Shown here in pieces: positions 22,800 through 35,395 of a DNA stretch of 64,000 bases (positions within the stretch are counted from its first letter, which is position 1; each line of letters starts with the position of its first letter). The notes beneath the pieces were generated by a model. That model saw only the letters and a list, made by a program, of their open reading frames with translations, did no database searches and had not been told where the DNA came from. This DNA is from Pardosa pseudoannulata (taxonomy: Eukaryota > Arthropoda > Arachnida > Araneae > Lycosidae), in the NCBI GenBank assembly GCA_032207245.1, contig CM063510.1, positions 52,150,993-52,214,992 on the forward strand. Reading direction: 5' to 3'. A program made the translations under genes and the position numbers.

Positions 22800-25230
22800 C
22801 TCTTAACTGCACTTCAACTGTAAATATTACGTTAGTGATTACAATGTTACATAATTGAAAACTAAAATTTTTTTTCTTGCCGCATTTTTAAAATTGTAGA
22901 CAAATGATATATATTTGCTACATATTTTCTATAACATCTACTGAAAATAAAATTATTTTTAGAATAAATTATTTTATTGGACTCGTAGATTTAATAAGAC
23001 TGTTTTTGCAAATAATTTTATTTAAATTGTAAAATATTCCACTATTGTGAACAAGTGATTAAGACTGATTTTTATAATATTGAGAAAAAAATTGTGTAAA
23101 TTCTGAAAATTATATTCATATAAACCTGTATCAGGCTACATTTATGATTATTTTACCTACAAAATCTAAACTTTATTTATTAATACACTATATGTCATGA
23201 ATAATTAATCTTAATGAAAATATAATGTTATTTTCTTTAAAAATAGAACCATTATGCCCATTGCCTATTAGAAATTAACAGGGTTTATATTCTAATAGAG
23301 ATTTATATTTGATAGGGGTAACTTAAGAATTTTCTATCATATTAGTCTTTGAAGTGTTGAATGTAATTTTAAGCTTTGAATTATTTGTATTTATTTAACT
23401 TTTTTCACTGACATTGGTGAATTATAAAGACTAGTATAAAGAAATATATGAATTAAAGGTTAAAATTGGTTCATAATAGAACTATTATGTTCATTACTTC
23501 GAAGATTTATACGCTTATAATGGGTTTATAGAAGCGATTAAAGATTATGTTATTATATTAGCCTTTGGGGCCTTGAACATTTTTAACGTATTTTCAAACT
23601 TTCAATTATTTTTATTTAATATTTTTTAATTCACATTATTTAAATAACAAAGACTAGAAGTAAGAAATATTTGAACTGACTGTTAAAAATGACATTTCAT
23701 AGCAATTTCTTTTCCAAAATTACAAAATGTTCATGAGAACCAAAAATGGTGTCAAAATTGCCAATTCACTCAGATCTAAATCCCAAACAGATGAATAAAT
23801 AAAGATCTAGGTATTTCAATTTAACGTTCAAATATGTAAAGTAACTCCCAAAAGTAACAGAGTAGAAATGCGTGACCTTTTCAATTTAGAGAACGTGCTC
23901 TGCCGTAACTGAACAATTACATTTAACGTAGCGTTGCCAATATCAAACCGAAGAGTTTCCCCTCCTTCGCGAAATATTAGATTTGCCATTGTAAAAGTTA
24001 TTCAGCCACTAGAATAAAGACATCTTTCGCAGTTTCAAATGATTTGCAGTCAACTGAAATATAAACTTTCTCTTCGGTTACTTAGCCAGTGGATTTGAGA
24101 AGTTCTTTTTGCAATCAAATTTCAGAAATTGCAAATGACAGAAAATTTTTATGAAACTATGAGATACAGAAATACAAAGGGGGAAATCTGTAGAATAAAT
24201 TAGATTATTTCCTTTCCATGTGTAATTGAAACTTTCATTTTCAAAATTCTATTTTCGTGTTTTAACGTTATCAGATGGTACTACTAAACCATAATATAAG
24301 AGTTTAGAAAGAAAAATATATTTAATTTAAGAAGTAAATTTTGTTTAGGACTGAAGTATTTATGTGAAAAGAACAATTCTTGGATTAATATTAAATTTAC
24401 TTTGTTCTGAAAGTTTGCATTTACTTTTAAAGAAATATAACCAAAAAGTTATAATTTTGTGTTAAATGTGTCAAATTAATTATAAATACAGAGAAAAAAT
24501 TTGAAGTTTAAAAATGTACAATCAGATTTATGTAAGATTGTTCTTTAATAAACATTTTAGTTACAAAATGTAAAACGTTGTACAGTGGATTTTTACAATC
24601 AAACAAATTTTTACGTTCTTTAATAATATAAAGCATAAAAGATTAAACTAGAATTGAATACAATACAGGATACTCTAAACGAAAAGGTATTTATCAAATA
24701 ATTAGTAAATACGTCAAATGTATAAAAATATAGATTAAAATACATATGAAAAGAGTTGACGACTTTCGACTGTTCTGTTTTTCACTATCATTTGAAATAT
24801 ATGTTAATCTTGTTCTATGTATATACTAAATCATTTAATAATATTAATTCTTTATCCTCTGCTTGTGTCTTCTTAAACAATTACCTTGTCAGTAATTTCA
24901 ATTATTAAAAGAAAAATGTTTATGCTTAAATGTTTAACTAAAAAGTGATTATTTTAATCCCCTTTAATGAGGGTTTTCGGTATTATTCTTTTTAAAAAAA
25001 TCAAATAAATTCTTATCAAATTGCGTATAATACGTGAAATTTTAATACGCTAGGATTTACTAAACCTTTAAATAATGAAACCTTATGGATTTATTACCTT
25101 TGTGCATGATCGAAATGTACACGTTAAAGTTTTTTAAAACTAAACTGGTACTATTAAATTCACTTAAAAAATTTAATTTTCTCACTGTAAAAACTTTAGG
25201 CAAAGTTACGTCCCAATAGAAGAAAATCAG
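22800..25230. other. AT-rich spacer, no feature recognised
   Basis: About 2.4 kb with stops in all frames, no array and no repeat partner that I could match in the window. Small GC-richer patches at 23860-24060 hold no motif. Confidence 0.45.
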
Positions 25231-25234
25231 GTCA

Positions 25235-25330
25235 TACATACATACATACATGCATGCATGCATGCACACACACACACGCACACACGCACACGCACACGCA
25301 CACGCACACACACACACACACACACATACA

Positions 25331-25361
<31 letters not shown>

Positions 25362-25364
25362 GAG
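25235..25364. repeat. Compound (CATA)n-(CA/CG)n-(CATA)n microsatellite
   Basis: CATACATACATG repeats give way to a CACACG/CACACA core and then nine CATA units. Open frames across it are products of the low-complexity sequence. Confidence 0.95.
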
Positions 25365-25429
25365 TATGTGTGCGTTATGCAAGATCTCTAAAGGGAACAA
25401 GATTTTAAAGATGATAAATTTGGTAGAAT

Positions 25430-25960
25430 TTACCAAACCGGTTTCACGATTTTTTGACAAGTCTGTAGAGCAGCAAACCGTTTGACACTACTCTTGATGC
25501 AGCATGGTGTTCTTCATATTGAATATCGCTGGCATTCATCTCCCGATAAGGACTAATTTTGCCATATATGTTCCATCTAGGTGGTGGACAGATCGCAAAT
25601 ATTGAGTCACTTCACCCGGTCGACCTCCACCGAAGTACCCGATATGGGCAAGTCGTTCAACAAGCCATGAACGAGCAAACGGAACAGAAATAAGATCAAG
25701 GAGATAATTTGGATTAGAACGAGATGATCTAAATTAAATCTTCATGAAGCTGAAATTAGTCAAGGTAGCACGTACCTTGAGTGCTGAAAAAGGACTGCTA
25801 TCGTAGAAGAGGAAATTGGGGTTGTTGCCTTGTCAGAGAGTAACAGTCTGGCCCAAAAGGAGAGGAGGTAATTTTGTGAGGCGACTGCCGACTGAGTGTT
25901 AACATTAAATACGTGGATAATCGGATTGGACCCCAGAGCATAATGTAGAAAAGACTAATA
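25430..25960. other. GC-richer unassigned block
   Basis: Composition is distinctly higher than in the flanks over about 500 bp, but every frame has stops and no domain is recognisable. It could be an old retroelement fragment or unique sequence. Confidence 0.35.
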
Positions 25961-26009
25961 TTATTCTAGAGAATTGATTAGTCAGCAATATTAACAACGA
26001 AAAGGAACT

Positions 26010-26235
26010 TAGATCATTGAAAATAATAACTTTTGGCTGGGCAGCTGGGAAATGTAGTGAATGAAGACAAAATTAGCATGTAATACAGACATAGATTTCA
26101 CAGACTTTTAAAAGAATTTCAAGTTGAGGACACTGCTTTAGATAAGATATTTTGTACCTGCGAAAATAGATTAAAAAGAATAAGAAAGACAAAAAAGAGA
26201 ATTTTTAAGAGATATTAAAGTATAATAATTTTGAT
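26010..26235 (+). repeat. Dispersed repeat family X, copy 3
   Basis: It matches 300-527 and 5430-5655 through GGACACTGCTTTAGAT, TTTTGTACC, AAGAATAAGAAAG and GAGATATTAAAGTATAATAATTTT. It runs directly into TA/CA simple sequence. Confidence 0.6.
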
Positions 26236-26400
26236 ATATTACATACACACATACAGATATATATATATATTACACACACATATACAATATATATATGTAT
26301 ATAAATGTATATATATATACATATATACGTAAAATATTATATACATATACGTATTATACCCGAGCACGCATGCACACACACAACACACATACATACATAC
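26236..26400. repeat. TA/CA-rich simple sequence
   Basis: Mixed TATATA, ACACAT and CATACATA runs with interruptions. Confidence 0.85.
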
Positions 26401-27020
26401 ATGTACTGTTGTTAAAACAGTTATATACTTTGAGACTTTATTTAAAACATTTTAACATTTATACATAAATATTAAAAGAGCATTATAAACTTTTAATAAT
26501 TTCTGAAAATAAAAATTTTTGTTTGTTTACTATATGTTACATACATAATATTATATATCAATAACACTGCCTCTCTCTCTAGACACAGACATATATATTA
26601 AATATATTTCTAAAAATAAAAATTTTTTGTTTTATTTTAACTGTCTAAAAAAATATAAGACATGTTAAATATAATAGTAATTTGAAATATTTCTCAAGTA
26701 AAACATTGATATTTTAATTTTATATACAAAATGAAATTAATACAGTTTTGGAATAAATAAAATACTTTTCTAGTAACCAATATTCTATATCCATTCCAAG
26801 GTTCTCAAATATATCTTTTCTGAAGGATTTTGACAGCAATAACAAATATAATGCTTAAAAGAAAGAACTTAACACGGCATAAAATTGGATTCTGGTGATG
26901 AATTTTCCGGAAATACTTCGAGAGTGGAATTTTTGCTTAATTTACAACTGAAATCCTTTGATTGCATATAAATAAAAAGTTTAAAATAATTTTCTGACTT
27001 TCAGCGTAAAGATACATATC
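26401..27020. other. AT-rich spacer
   Basis: Nothing recognised. Confidence 0.45.
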
Positions 27021-27021
27021 T

Positions 27022-27905
27022 AATTGTTATATTTTATTGCAATTCAGAACAATAAGTGAGTTATATTACTTTAGGTATTAATCTAAAAAGTATTTTACTG
27101 CAAAATTGCATATTATAATACAGGATTAAAATATAATAACGAATTATTATTACAAAATAATTATTTTATTGCGTTCATGCAGTTTTTTCGTCAAATTGAC
27201 AAAGCAAATTCTTGAACTATAATTTTAATAATTAAAAAGTTATAAATATCTTAGTTAAAAGTCTTAAATAATTTGTTAAGTCTTTAAAAAGTGCATCATT
27301 ACAACAATTCCAAATTGTTATATTTTATTGCAATTCAGGACAATAAGTATGTTAAATTACTTTAGGTATTAATCTTAAAAGTATTTTCTACTGCAGAATT
27401 GTATATTATAATGCAGGATTAAAATATAATAACGAATTATTAATACACAATAATTATTTTATTGCGTTTAAGCAGTTTTTTTCGTCAAATTCCCAAAACA
27501 AATTCTTGAACTATAATTTTAATAATTAAAAAGTTATAAATATCTTAGTTAAGAGTCGTAAATAATTTGTTAAGTCTTTGAAAAGTGCATCATTACAACA
27601 ATTTCAAATTGTTACATTTTATTGCAATTCAGAACAATAAGGGTGTTAAATTACTTTATGTTTGAATTTTAAATATATTTTTAGTGTAAAATTGCATATT
27701 ATAACACAGGATTAAAATATTATAATGCAGTAATATTACAAAACAATTATTTAATTGCCTTTGTGCAGCTTTTTTCTTGTAAAATTCACAAAATAAATTC
27801 TTAAACTATAAGATTAATAATTATAAAGGTATAAATATGTTAGTTAAGAGTTGTAAATAATTTATTAATTTTTTGAATAGTTCGTCATTAGAGCAAGAAA
27901 GTAAT
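27022..27905. repeat. Three tandem units of about 293 bp
   Basis: AATTGTTA-ATTTTATTGCAATTCAG opens units at about 27022, 27313 and 27607. Each then carries TTACTTTA, a GGATTAAAATAT, ATTGCNTTNNTGCAG and AACTATAATTTTAATAATTA in order. The first two units are closest. The third has drifted and its end is uncertain. Confidence 0.9.
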
Positions 27906-28006
27906 TAAGTTTTACAATCAACACACAATACAAAATAGTTATTTAAAATAAATTGTTGCTTATTCGTCATTATAACATAAAAACGAATCTATAAGGACTT
28001 AGAATC

Positions 28007-28494
28007 TTATAGTAAACTACTCATAAATATGTTTATAAACCAGAGTGGAATATCAGATTATCGGTTTGTGTATCATATGCAGATCTAAACAGTGTATAAT
28101 ATATGTTTAATATATACGTGTTAATATACGCGTTTCTGAAATTCACATGTCTATATAATGCATTTATAAATAGATTGTAATATATACACAGATTCATGTA
28201 CTAACTATCATCAGGAACTGTTTAGATAAATCACATATTTACTAACTTATTCTAACTTAATGCTTTAATCTTGGCATATTATTGTATTTGCCACCACATT
28301 TTTCCTATTTAGCGAACATGAACGGTAATAAATTTTGAGATGTTTTCACTATTATCACATTCTATGTATTTTATAAGTACTGATAAAATTTCGTTTAATA
28401 ATATGTGTAAAAAACGTGTAACAATTCTGATAAAAACATGTTGTATAATCTCCATACATACATAATCTACACATAAACTCATACAGTTTCATGC

Positions 28495-28546
<52 letters not shown>

Positions 28547-28770
28547 AGAGAGAGAGGTCTAAAAATATTGGAAATTACGTGATTATAAACGATTTTAAAA
28601 AGGGAACTATTTTATATAATATAAAATAAATGAAAAAAAACGCTTGCGTAACCTAGTCAAGCGGAAAGATATTTGAATTATTTATAATAAACTACTCATA
28701 TATGTTTATAAATGGACCAGACTGAATAAATTATCGGTTGTGTCATAACAAATCTAAATAGCGTGTTTTG
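28007..28770. repeat. Two diverged direct copies, about 100 bp each
   Basis: 28007-28110 and 28679-28770 share AAACTACTCATA-ATGTTTATAAA, CCAGA-TG, ATTATCGGTT and a following ATCTAAA. They lie 670 bp apart, with (TA)n between them. Confidence 0.6.
28498..28555. repeat. (TA)n(TG)n(AG)n microsatellite
   Basis: A TA array is followed by TG and then GA repeats. Confidence 0.95.
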
Positions 28771-28841
28771 TTTAAATGAAACGATTTAATATTATTATTA
28801 TCAAGAAAAACTGTTTTATCGCGTTAAATGCCATGTAAATA

Positions 28842-28950
28842 TTGATATATATATATATATTATATATATATATATATATATAATATATATATAAATATAT
28901 TTATATTAGATAATATATATATATATATATACACGTGTGTATGTGTGTGT
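28842..28950. repeat. Interrupted (TA)n array
   Basis: TA runs are broken by TTA and AAT and end in a short GTGTATGTGTGTG. Confidence 0.95.
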
Positions 28951-29380
28951 AATGATATTTTTATCACTTTCTGTTTAAAATTCTATTTTCCCAGTAATTC
29001 TTCTCGTGGAACCCTAGTAATATTTTCGCTAGTCAAAATCCTTCCAGTTCCATATCAAAAAATAGAATTGAAACACTTGGGTTACATCACCCACGTGACT
29101 TCAAGTAATAGCTGATGGGTCAGCACAAATGACTATCTAAGCAAATGTCTAGAGTTCCATCACAGTTTTTCTATACTGTTTCCTTACATATTTAGTTTCA
29201 TATAAGGTTTCATGATGATGCTTTGATATGTTGATGAGTAAATGAAGTTAGATTGAATGTTTGAGTGCCTTGATTGCGTTCTCATAAAGGTAAGATGCAG
29301 GGTGGTGTGAGTTAAAACTTAATGCGGAAATTATTATACTTATTACGATTTTAAAGGACTTATTTATTTTACTATATTAA
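28951..29380. other. Spacer, nothing recognised
   Basis: No motif or repeat partner seen. Confidence 0.4.
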
Positions 29381-29383
29381 AAA

Positions 29384-29980
<597 letters not shown>

Positions 29981-30459
29981 ATATATCAAAATTATTTAAC
30001 TTTAATATTTCTTCAAAAGCCTCCTCTCTCCAATTTTAATTCATTTAAATATCTTTACCAGCTTCTAAATGGTTTAATCAACGGAGTATTTTACACTTAA
30101 CATTCCTTTCTGTCATAAAACTGTAAACTTTCTGTCTATAGAGCAGTTTTCAAGCTGGTGGCGGAACATGATTTCGCGTTTTGCTGATATTGCATTTAAT
30201 TCGCTTATTAAGCTGTTTTTGTTGTGGGAAAAATTTTTGTTGTCAGCGCTCTTGGGTGTACTTGTGTCAGAGCAGAGTGAACTCTGTGGCTTTTGATTGT
30301 ATATTGTCCAGAAGGATAGATGTGCGGTGTTGCCGCTCTGAAATAAAGTTTTAAAATTAGACTTCTGAGTTCTCTTAAATATGAAGCCCGACTGCATTCT
30401 CATTACTTATAGCTGTTGAGTTTTCTCCTTGTGAAGGAGTGTTATAAAAAATGAATTAC

Positions 30460-30460
<1 letters not shown>
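29981..30460. other. Unassigned block between arrays
   Basis: The minus-strand frame at 30113-30403 is open for 96 codons but has no recognisable domain. An AATAAAG on the plus strand near 30342 gives a weak LTR-like impression only. Confidence 0.35.

Positions 30461-30461
<1 letters not shown>

Positions 30462-30511
<50 letters not shown>
30462..30511. repeat. (TA)n microsatellite
   Basis: Pure TA array of about 25 units. Confidence 0.95.
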
Positions 30512-30513
<2 letters not shown>

Positions 30514-31423
30514 ATAATATTTTTATAAATTTTGGTTCGGACTCTGTCTTTACGTTATTACTATCGGTCATCAAAATAAATGTATAAACATGTATAAACC
30601 TGCCGCAAGAGGTCGTAGTTAATGAAAATAAAGTTATCTTTTATACGATGAAATAAAATTCTTATTAAAAAAGAGGTATAATATTTTAATAATATTTTAA
30701 TTTAATTTAAACATATATCTTAACAAATCTCCGAAAGTAATGAAAAAATGCAGGTTATATGGCGTTGCTTCCAGTAGTTCAAAATAAATTGATAAATGCT
30801 TAGAAATTTGCCACGAGTGGTGCATAATAACTAAAAATGTTTTCTTTTTTGCGTTAACACAAAATAAAGATTAATTAAGAAAAAATGTTTCATTTTATTT
30901 TGTTAAATAAATATCATGAAACTGCGATATTTACATTTAATTAGTACAATAAATAAATACATACAGGTTGAAATTTAATATGCACATTTACTTGTTACCA
31001 GACTATATAATAGTATACATTAATAGTGGTATAGGTAATATATTTTATTACATTAGCAATTTAAATTAATTCTTCATTCTTCAAATTGAGATTCAAGCTT
31101 AAAACTTGAAACAGGATTTAAATTAATTCTATCTATTCCAGAAATCAAAAGGCCGAGCATTTTGATTGAAACTTAATTAGAATTTTAATTGCTCTTCAGG
31201 AAATATTTCAGATTATCAGAGATTTAATTATGTTTCAGCTTAAATGTACAAAGCTTCTAGTTCTACTAAGATTGATACCTTGCAAAATGCTTGAGATAAA
31301 ATTTAGAGTGATTTATTCAAAAAATGGTGTTAACGTGTTATTTTTCACAGACATAATACAAACGAAAATAAAAAGATACTCCTGGAATCAAGAGGGGTTT
31401 AATGAACTTTTGGGCGTCTTAAG
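30512..31423. other. AT-rich flank of the gypsy element
   Basis: The frame at 31230-31448 runs into the LTR and has no motif. Nothing else was recognised. Confidence 0.4.
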
Positions 31424-31746
31424 TGCAAAAAGGCCGAAGAAGAACTAGCTAAAGCTAAGTGGCCGAGGTCAAAGCACATCCAGACCCAGATTGTGGGTTC
31501 GATCCTTGCCGTGGCTGTTTATCCATGGTACGGATTTTTAGTTTAAAATGTTAATCCTTATGTTCTTGAACAGATCTTTCTTTGATATGTAAATTATTTA
31601 TTTCTCGAATATTCTGTTCGGGTATAAAAGCTGATACCCACTAGTTGTAGGCAACTTCTTGATCCTGTAAGGTTGCGAGTTGCTACTTAGCTTCAATAAA
31701 TTGTTCTGTTAAGTTAAACGGTGTGTTCATTCAAATCTTCGTGACA
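31424..31746 (+). repeat. 5' LTR of the gypsy element
   Basis: It matches the 3' LTR, with GGGTATAAAAGCTG (TATA) near 31620, CAATAAATTG (polyadenylation) near 31694 and the end TTCGTGACA at 31738-31746. Its first 30 bases are scrambled against TGCCGCATAAAG of the other copies, and U3 lacks several short segments. The tRNA-like module is present but shortened in the loop between the boxes. Confidence 0.85.
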
Positions 31747-32319
31747 AATTTGAGGCGCCTAGGTAGGAGTTACCAGACTTGTATGCATTATTTGCTTCTC
31801 CGTACAGGAATTAGGTACCTCTTAAGAGACTTCTGCGAACATCGAATAAATCAAATCGACGAGTTTCCGGACCCCTATTCCCAGCCGCTACAGACCGTCA
31901 TCCAAGACGAAGTCGAAAGAGCTTTGGCGCCAGTGGTCGTAAAGTCTGCAGACGCCCAACGACGTCCCACGTATGCAGCCGCTGTGACGAGGAAACCTAG
32001 AAGTTCTGTCCAGAGATCAGCACCGCAGCCCAGGAAAACGGACCTATGGAGAACGACCGACAACAGACCAGTTTGTTTCCACTGTGGACGCCCTGGACAC
32101 GTCGTACGCTATTGCCGTGAGAGGAAGGCCATTTTTGACGATTATCGAGCCCGCCGACAGAACTTCGATGACGCTGACGATGAGTTTCGCCGACCCAGCC
32201 CCGAACGCCGTTCTTTTCCTAGTCCTACTAGAGGCCGATCACCAACCCGTCGTTTCCGATCGCCGTCGCCATATCGTCGATCAGGTCAATCTCCAAGCCG
32301 TAGAAACGAGGAAAACTAA
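31747..32319 (+). pseudogene. gag: Truncated gag (nucleocapsid part) of the gypsy element
   Basis: The open frame runs through the end of the LTR to a TAA at 32317-32319. No true start is visible: the first internal ATG is at 31783. The C-terminal half is convincing. A CFHCGRPGHVVRYC zinc knuckle (C-X2-C-X4-H-X4-C, about residues 118-131 of the open frame) is followed by an Arg/Ser/Pro-rich tail, as expected for RNA binding. The capsid region normally found upstream is absent, since the LTR is followed by only about 100 bp before clearly gag-like sequence. Pol follows in the same frame after the single stop codon. Confidence 0.85.
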
Positions 32320-32379
32320 ACAGCGACCTTTCGAGGAGGTGAGGCCGCATGTTATGAAAATCCTCCATCGGCCGCAAGG

Positions 32380-34878
32380 ATGACGGGTAACCACCTCGAT
32401 GTTCTAGTAAATAATCAGCCGATCCGTGCTCTAGTAGATTCTGGAGCCTCGTTTTCTGTCGTCTCCGATAAGTTTCGTCGATCCTTAAAGAAAGTTATGT
32501 TCGCTGACGCCAAGAACACTATGCTGAAAGTCGCTAATGGCAATTTTGTTAGGCCACTGGGAAAATGTGTTCTGCGTGTCGTTATAAATAGACGAGAGCT
32601 GCCTGTTGAATTCATCGTCCTACAGCATTGTAGTCACGACGTAATCCTCGGATGGGACTTTTTGGAAGCTTCTCAAGCTGTGATAGACTGTGGCAGAAGT
32701 GAACTGTTGTTAGAAGATCCTGGCCAAGAAACCAAAGCACTAGACGCTTGGAAGGTGTATGCCACGAAGGACTACAAGCTTAAGCCACGATCCTTGACAA
32801 GAATAGCAGTATCAGGTTTAGATGTCGGAAGAAACATAAGCGTAATCGTGGAGGGCAATAGACACTTGCTGCTCGAAAGAAACCTTGCTACACCATCTAT
32901 GGTATCCTTATACCATAATGGACGAAGTGAAATTTGGATTGCCAACATGCAAGCCAAAGATCAAGTCATTCCTAAAGGAATGTACGTAGGCGAAGCTGAG
33001 CTCCTGGATGAAGGGCAGATATGCGAGATTGCGGAAACAACAAAAAGTACAAGTACTCTGCAGGAGCCGACGAATTCCAATACAGATTATACAATGATGA
33101 TATCCCCTGAGTTGAGCAGCGAAAGAAAACGCAAATTAGTCGAGCTCTTACAAACCTTTTCGGAAATTTTTACAAAAGCCAACAAGTCGACAGCCTCAAA
33201 GACAAATGTGAAACACAGGATCAATACGGGTGACCATGCTCCAATCTACCAAAGGGCTTACCGAGTTTCACCGACTGAAAGACGCATAATTCGCGAAGAA
33301 GTTCAGAAAATGCTTGATCAAGGTATTGTCCAGCCATCTGAGAGTCCGTGGTCATCTCCCGTCGTACTCATAAGGAAAAAGGATGGAAGCTGGCGTTTTT
33401 GCGTGGACTATCGCAAACTGAATAGAATCACGAAGAAAGATGTTTATCCTCTGCCCCGTATTGACGATACTCTAGACTGTTTAAAAGGCGCAAAGTTCTT
33501 TTCTTCCATGGATCTCCGATCTGGTTACTGGCAGATAGAAGTGGATGAAGCGGATCGTGAAAAGACTGCCTTTATTACTCCAGAAGGTTTATACGAATTT
33601 AAAGTCATGCCGTTTGGACTTTGCAATGCACCGGCGACTTTTGAAAGAATGATGGATAATTTGCTACGCCATCTTAAATGGACTATGTGCCTATGTTACT
33701 TGGACGACATAGTAGTTTTCTCAGAAAGTTACGAAGATCACCTTATCCGATTAAGGACAGTCCTGAAATGCATTCAACAAGCTGGACTCAAGCTTAACCC
33801 CAAGAAGTGCCTTTTTGCTGCTCAAGAAGTAAAAATACTAGGCCATCTCGTATCCAGTAGCGGTGTCCGTCCAGATCCTGACAAAGTGAGAGCAGTGACC
33901 AATTTTCCTACTCCGCAGAACTTACATGACGTACGAAGCTTTCTTGGGCTTTGCTCCTACTTCAGAAGGTTTATTAGAGGCTTTTGCTATATCGCCGAGC
34001 CCCTGCAGATGCTGTTGAAAGGCGATGCGAAATTTCATTGGGGTCCTGAAGAGGTAGAGGCTTTTGACAACCTTAAGAAGGCGCTTACATCTGATCCAGT
34101 ATTGGGTATATTCGACGAAAGATGCCCTACAGAAATTCATACAGACGCCAGCGGATATGGTATTGGAGCAGTTCTGGTTCAAATTCAGAATGACGTGGAA
34201 AAAGTCATAGGGTACGCCTCTAGGACCCTGACAAAGGCCGAAAAAAATTATTCTACTACAGAACGAGAATGCCTTGCCGTCGTATGGGCTATCAATAAAT
34301 TCCGGCCATACCTGTTTGGAAGACATTTTACCGTCGTGACAGATCACCATTCATTGTGCTGGCTTATGACCCTAAAGGATCCCTCAGGCAGACTGGCAAG
34401 GTGGGCTCTTCGACTCCAAGAACATAATTTTTCAGTAAAATACAAATCCGGTAGGAAGCATAACGATGCCGACGCTCTCTCCAGGAATCCAGTAGATGAA
34501 GAGACTGAGACGCAAGATCAATTTTTAGCTGTAACCACGAGTATAGACCTCGCTGTCGAGCAGAAGAAAGATCCAGACATAGCAAAAATGATCCTTCCGA
34601 AGATCGGCTCATCCACCGAAAATAAATTTGAGTTAATTGACGGAGTCCTGTGCAGAAAGAATTTTGATCCAGATGGAAAGACATGGTTGCCCGTCATTCC
34701 CAAACATCTGCGAGCAGACATACTGAAGCATTTTCACGACGCACCTACCGCAGGGCATCTTGGCTTTGCGAAAACGTACGACAGGATCCGTAAAAGATTT
34801 TATTGGCCGGGAATGTACCGAAATGTTGTTAGATATGTCATGCACTGCCGAGAGATGCCAAAGGAAAAACAAATATAG
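32380..34878 (+). CDS. pol: Gypsy pol: protease, reverse transcriptase, RNase H, partial integrase
   Basis: An 832-codon frame starts at an ATG, but reads back in frame without a stop to the gag TAA, so the ATG may not be the true start. The aspartic protease motif LVDSGA is at residues 18-23, with its partner ILGWDFL at about 89-95. Reverse transcriptase has the KKDGSWRFCVDYRKLN block, MPFGLCNAPATF and the catalytic YLDD at about 440-443. RNase H has TDAS (about 588-591) and HTVVTDHHSL-type sequence near FTVVTDHHSLCWL. The integrase zinc finger begins with HFHDAPTAGHLG, but a one-base insertion near 34855 replaces its last cysteine and ends the frame. These enzymes copy the RNA to DNA in cytoplasmic particles. 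This copy cannot supply integrase. Confidence 0.93.
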   Translation: MTGNHLDVLVNNQPIRALVDSGASFSVVSDKFRRSLKKVMFADAKNTMLKVANGNFVRPLGKCVLRVVINRRELPVEFIVLQHCSHDVILGWDFLEASQAVIDCGRSELLLEDPGQETKALDAWKVYATKDYKLKPRSLTRIAVSGLDVGRNISVIVEGNRHLLLERNLATPSMVSLYHNGRSEIWIANMQAKDQVIPKGMYVGEAELLDEGQICEIAETTKSTSTLQEPTNSNTDYTMMISPELSSERKRKLVELLQTFSEIFTKANKSTASKTNVKHRINTGDHAPIYQRAYRVSPTERRIIREEVQKMLDQGIVQPSESPWSSPVVLIRKKDGSWRFCVDYRKLNRITKKDVYPLPRIDDTLDCLKGAKFFSSMDLRSGYWQIEVDEADREKTAFITPEGLYEFKVMPFGLCNAPATFERMMDNLLRHLKWTMCLCYLDDIVVFSESYEDHLIRLRTVLKCIQQAGLKLNPKKCLFAAQEVKILGHLVSSSGVRPDPDKVRAVTNFPTPQNLHDVRSFLGLCSYFRRFIRGFCYIAEPLQMLLKGDAKFHWGPEEVEAFDNLKKALTSDPVLGIFDERCPTEIHTDASGYGIGAVLVQIQNDVEKVIGYASRTLTKAEKNYSTTERECLAVVWAINKFRPYLFGRHFTVVTDHHSLCWLMTLKDPSGRLARWALRLQEHNFSVKYKSGRKHNDADALSRNPVDEETETQDQFLAVTTSIDLAVEQKKDPDIAKMILPKIGSSTENKFELIDGVLCRKNFDPDGKTWLPVIPKHLRADILKHFHDAPTAGHLGFAKTYDRIRKRFYWPGMYRNVVRYVMHCREMPKEKQI

Positions 34879-34953
34879 GGCATTTAAAGTAATAAAAACT
34901 GACAAAAATTAGACATAACTAAATAGTATAAGACACAATTGTGGTGAGGCTAT
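34869..34953 (+). repeat. 85-bp foreign block inside pol, copy of 54192-54276
   Basis: Within the integrase region, 85 bp from ACAAATATAGGG to GTGAGGCTAT are, as far as I can read, identical to 54192-54276. The block has stops in all useful frames and does not resemble gypsy coding. Integrase-like sequence resumes immediately after it with residues VSIPPAVAPFHRIG. Confidence 0.9.
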
Positions 34954-35395
34954 ACGCTTGGTTTCTATCCCTCCTGCTGTCGCACCTTTTCATCGAATTG
35001 GGATAGATCTGCTTGGGAGATTTCCTAAATCTGCCCATGGTAATAAGTGGATCGCAGTATGCACCGATTATTGTACACGCTATGCAATAACTAAAGCTTT
35101 ACCAACTGCTGAAGCCGAAGAAGTAGCCAAGTTCCTGCTCGAAGAGATTCTTCTAAAACATGGAGCTCCTCGAGTCATTATTACAGATCGTGGTGCTGTT
35201 TTTCAATCCAGACTTGTTTCCGCTCTCGTCGAATTGTGTAATATCGATCATCGCATGACGACGGCCTATCATCCCCAGACAAATGGTTTGACGGAGCGCC
35301 TTAACAAAACTGTAGCCGATATGCTGTCCATGTATGTTAACACCGAACAAGAAAAACTGGGACGAAATTCTACCATTTGTGACGTTCGCCTATAA
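34954..35395 (+). pseudogene. Integrase catalytic core, frameshifted fragment
   Basis: The frame resumes with the integrase core: IDLLG and CTDYCTRY supply the first Asp region, VIITDRG the second Asp, and GLTERLNK the catalytic Glu, matching the DD35E layout with AYHPQTNG between. The frame has no start codon of its own. It breaks at about 35352, where one extra G shifts it and adds a short random tail. The role in the family is to insert the cDNA into the host chromosome. This copy is inactive. Confidence 0.9.

Noticed and set aside
31747..31770. tRNA primer binding site next to the 5' LTR
   Set aside because: The sequence after GACA contains GAGGCGCCTAGG, but I cannot match it to a specific tRNA 3' end with confidence, and this part of the element is rearranged.
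32084..32383. Plus-strand 99-codon frame overlapping the gag end and pol start
   Set aside because: Out of frame with both genes. Its sequence is the alternate reading of the zinc-knuckle and Arg/Ser-rich region.
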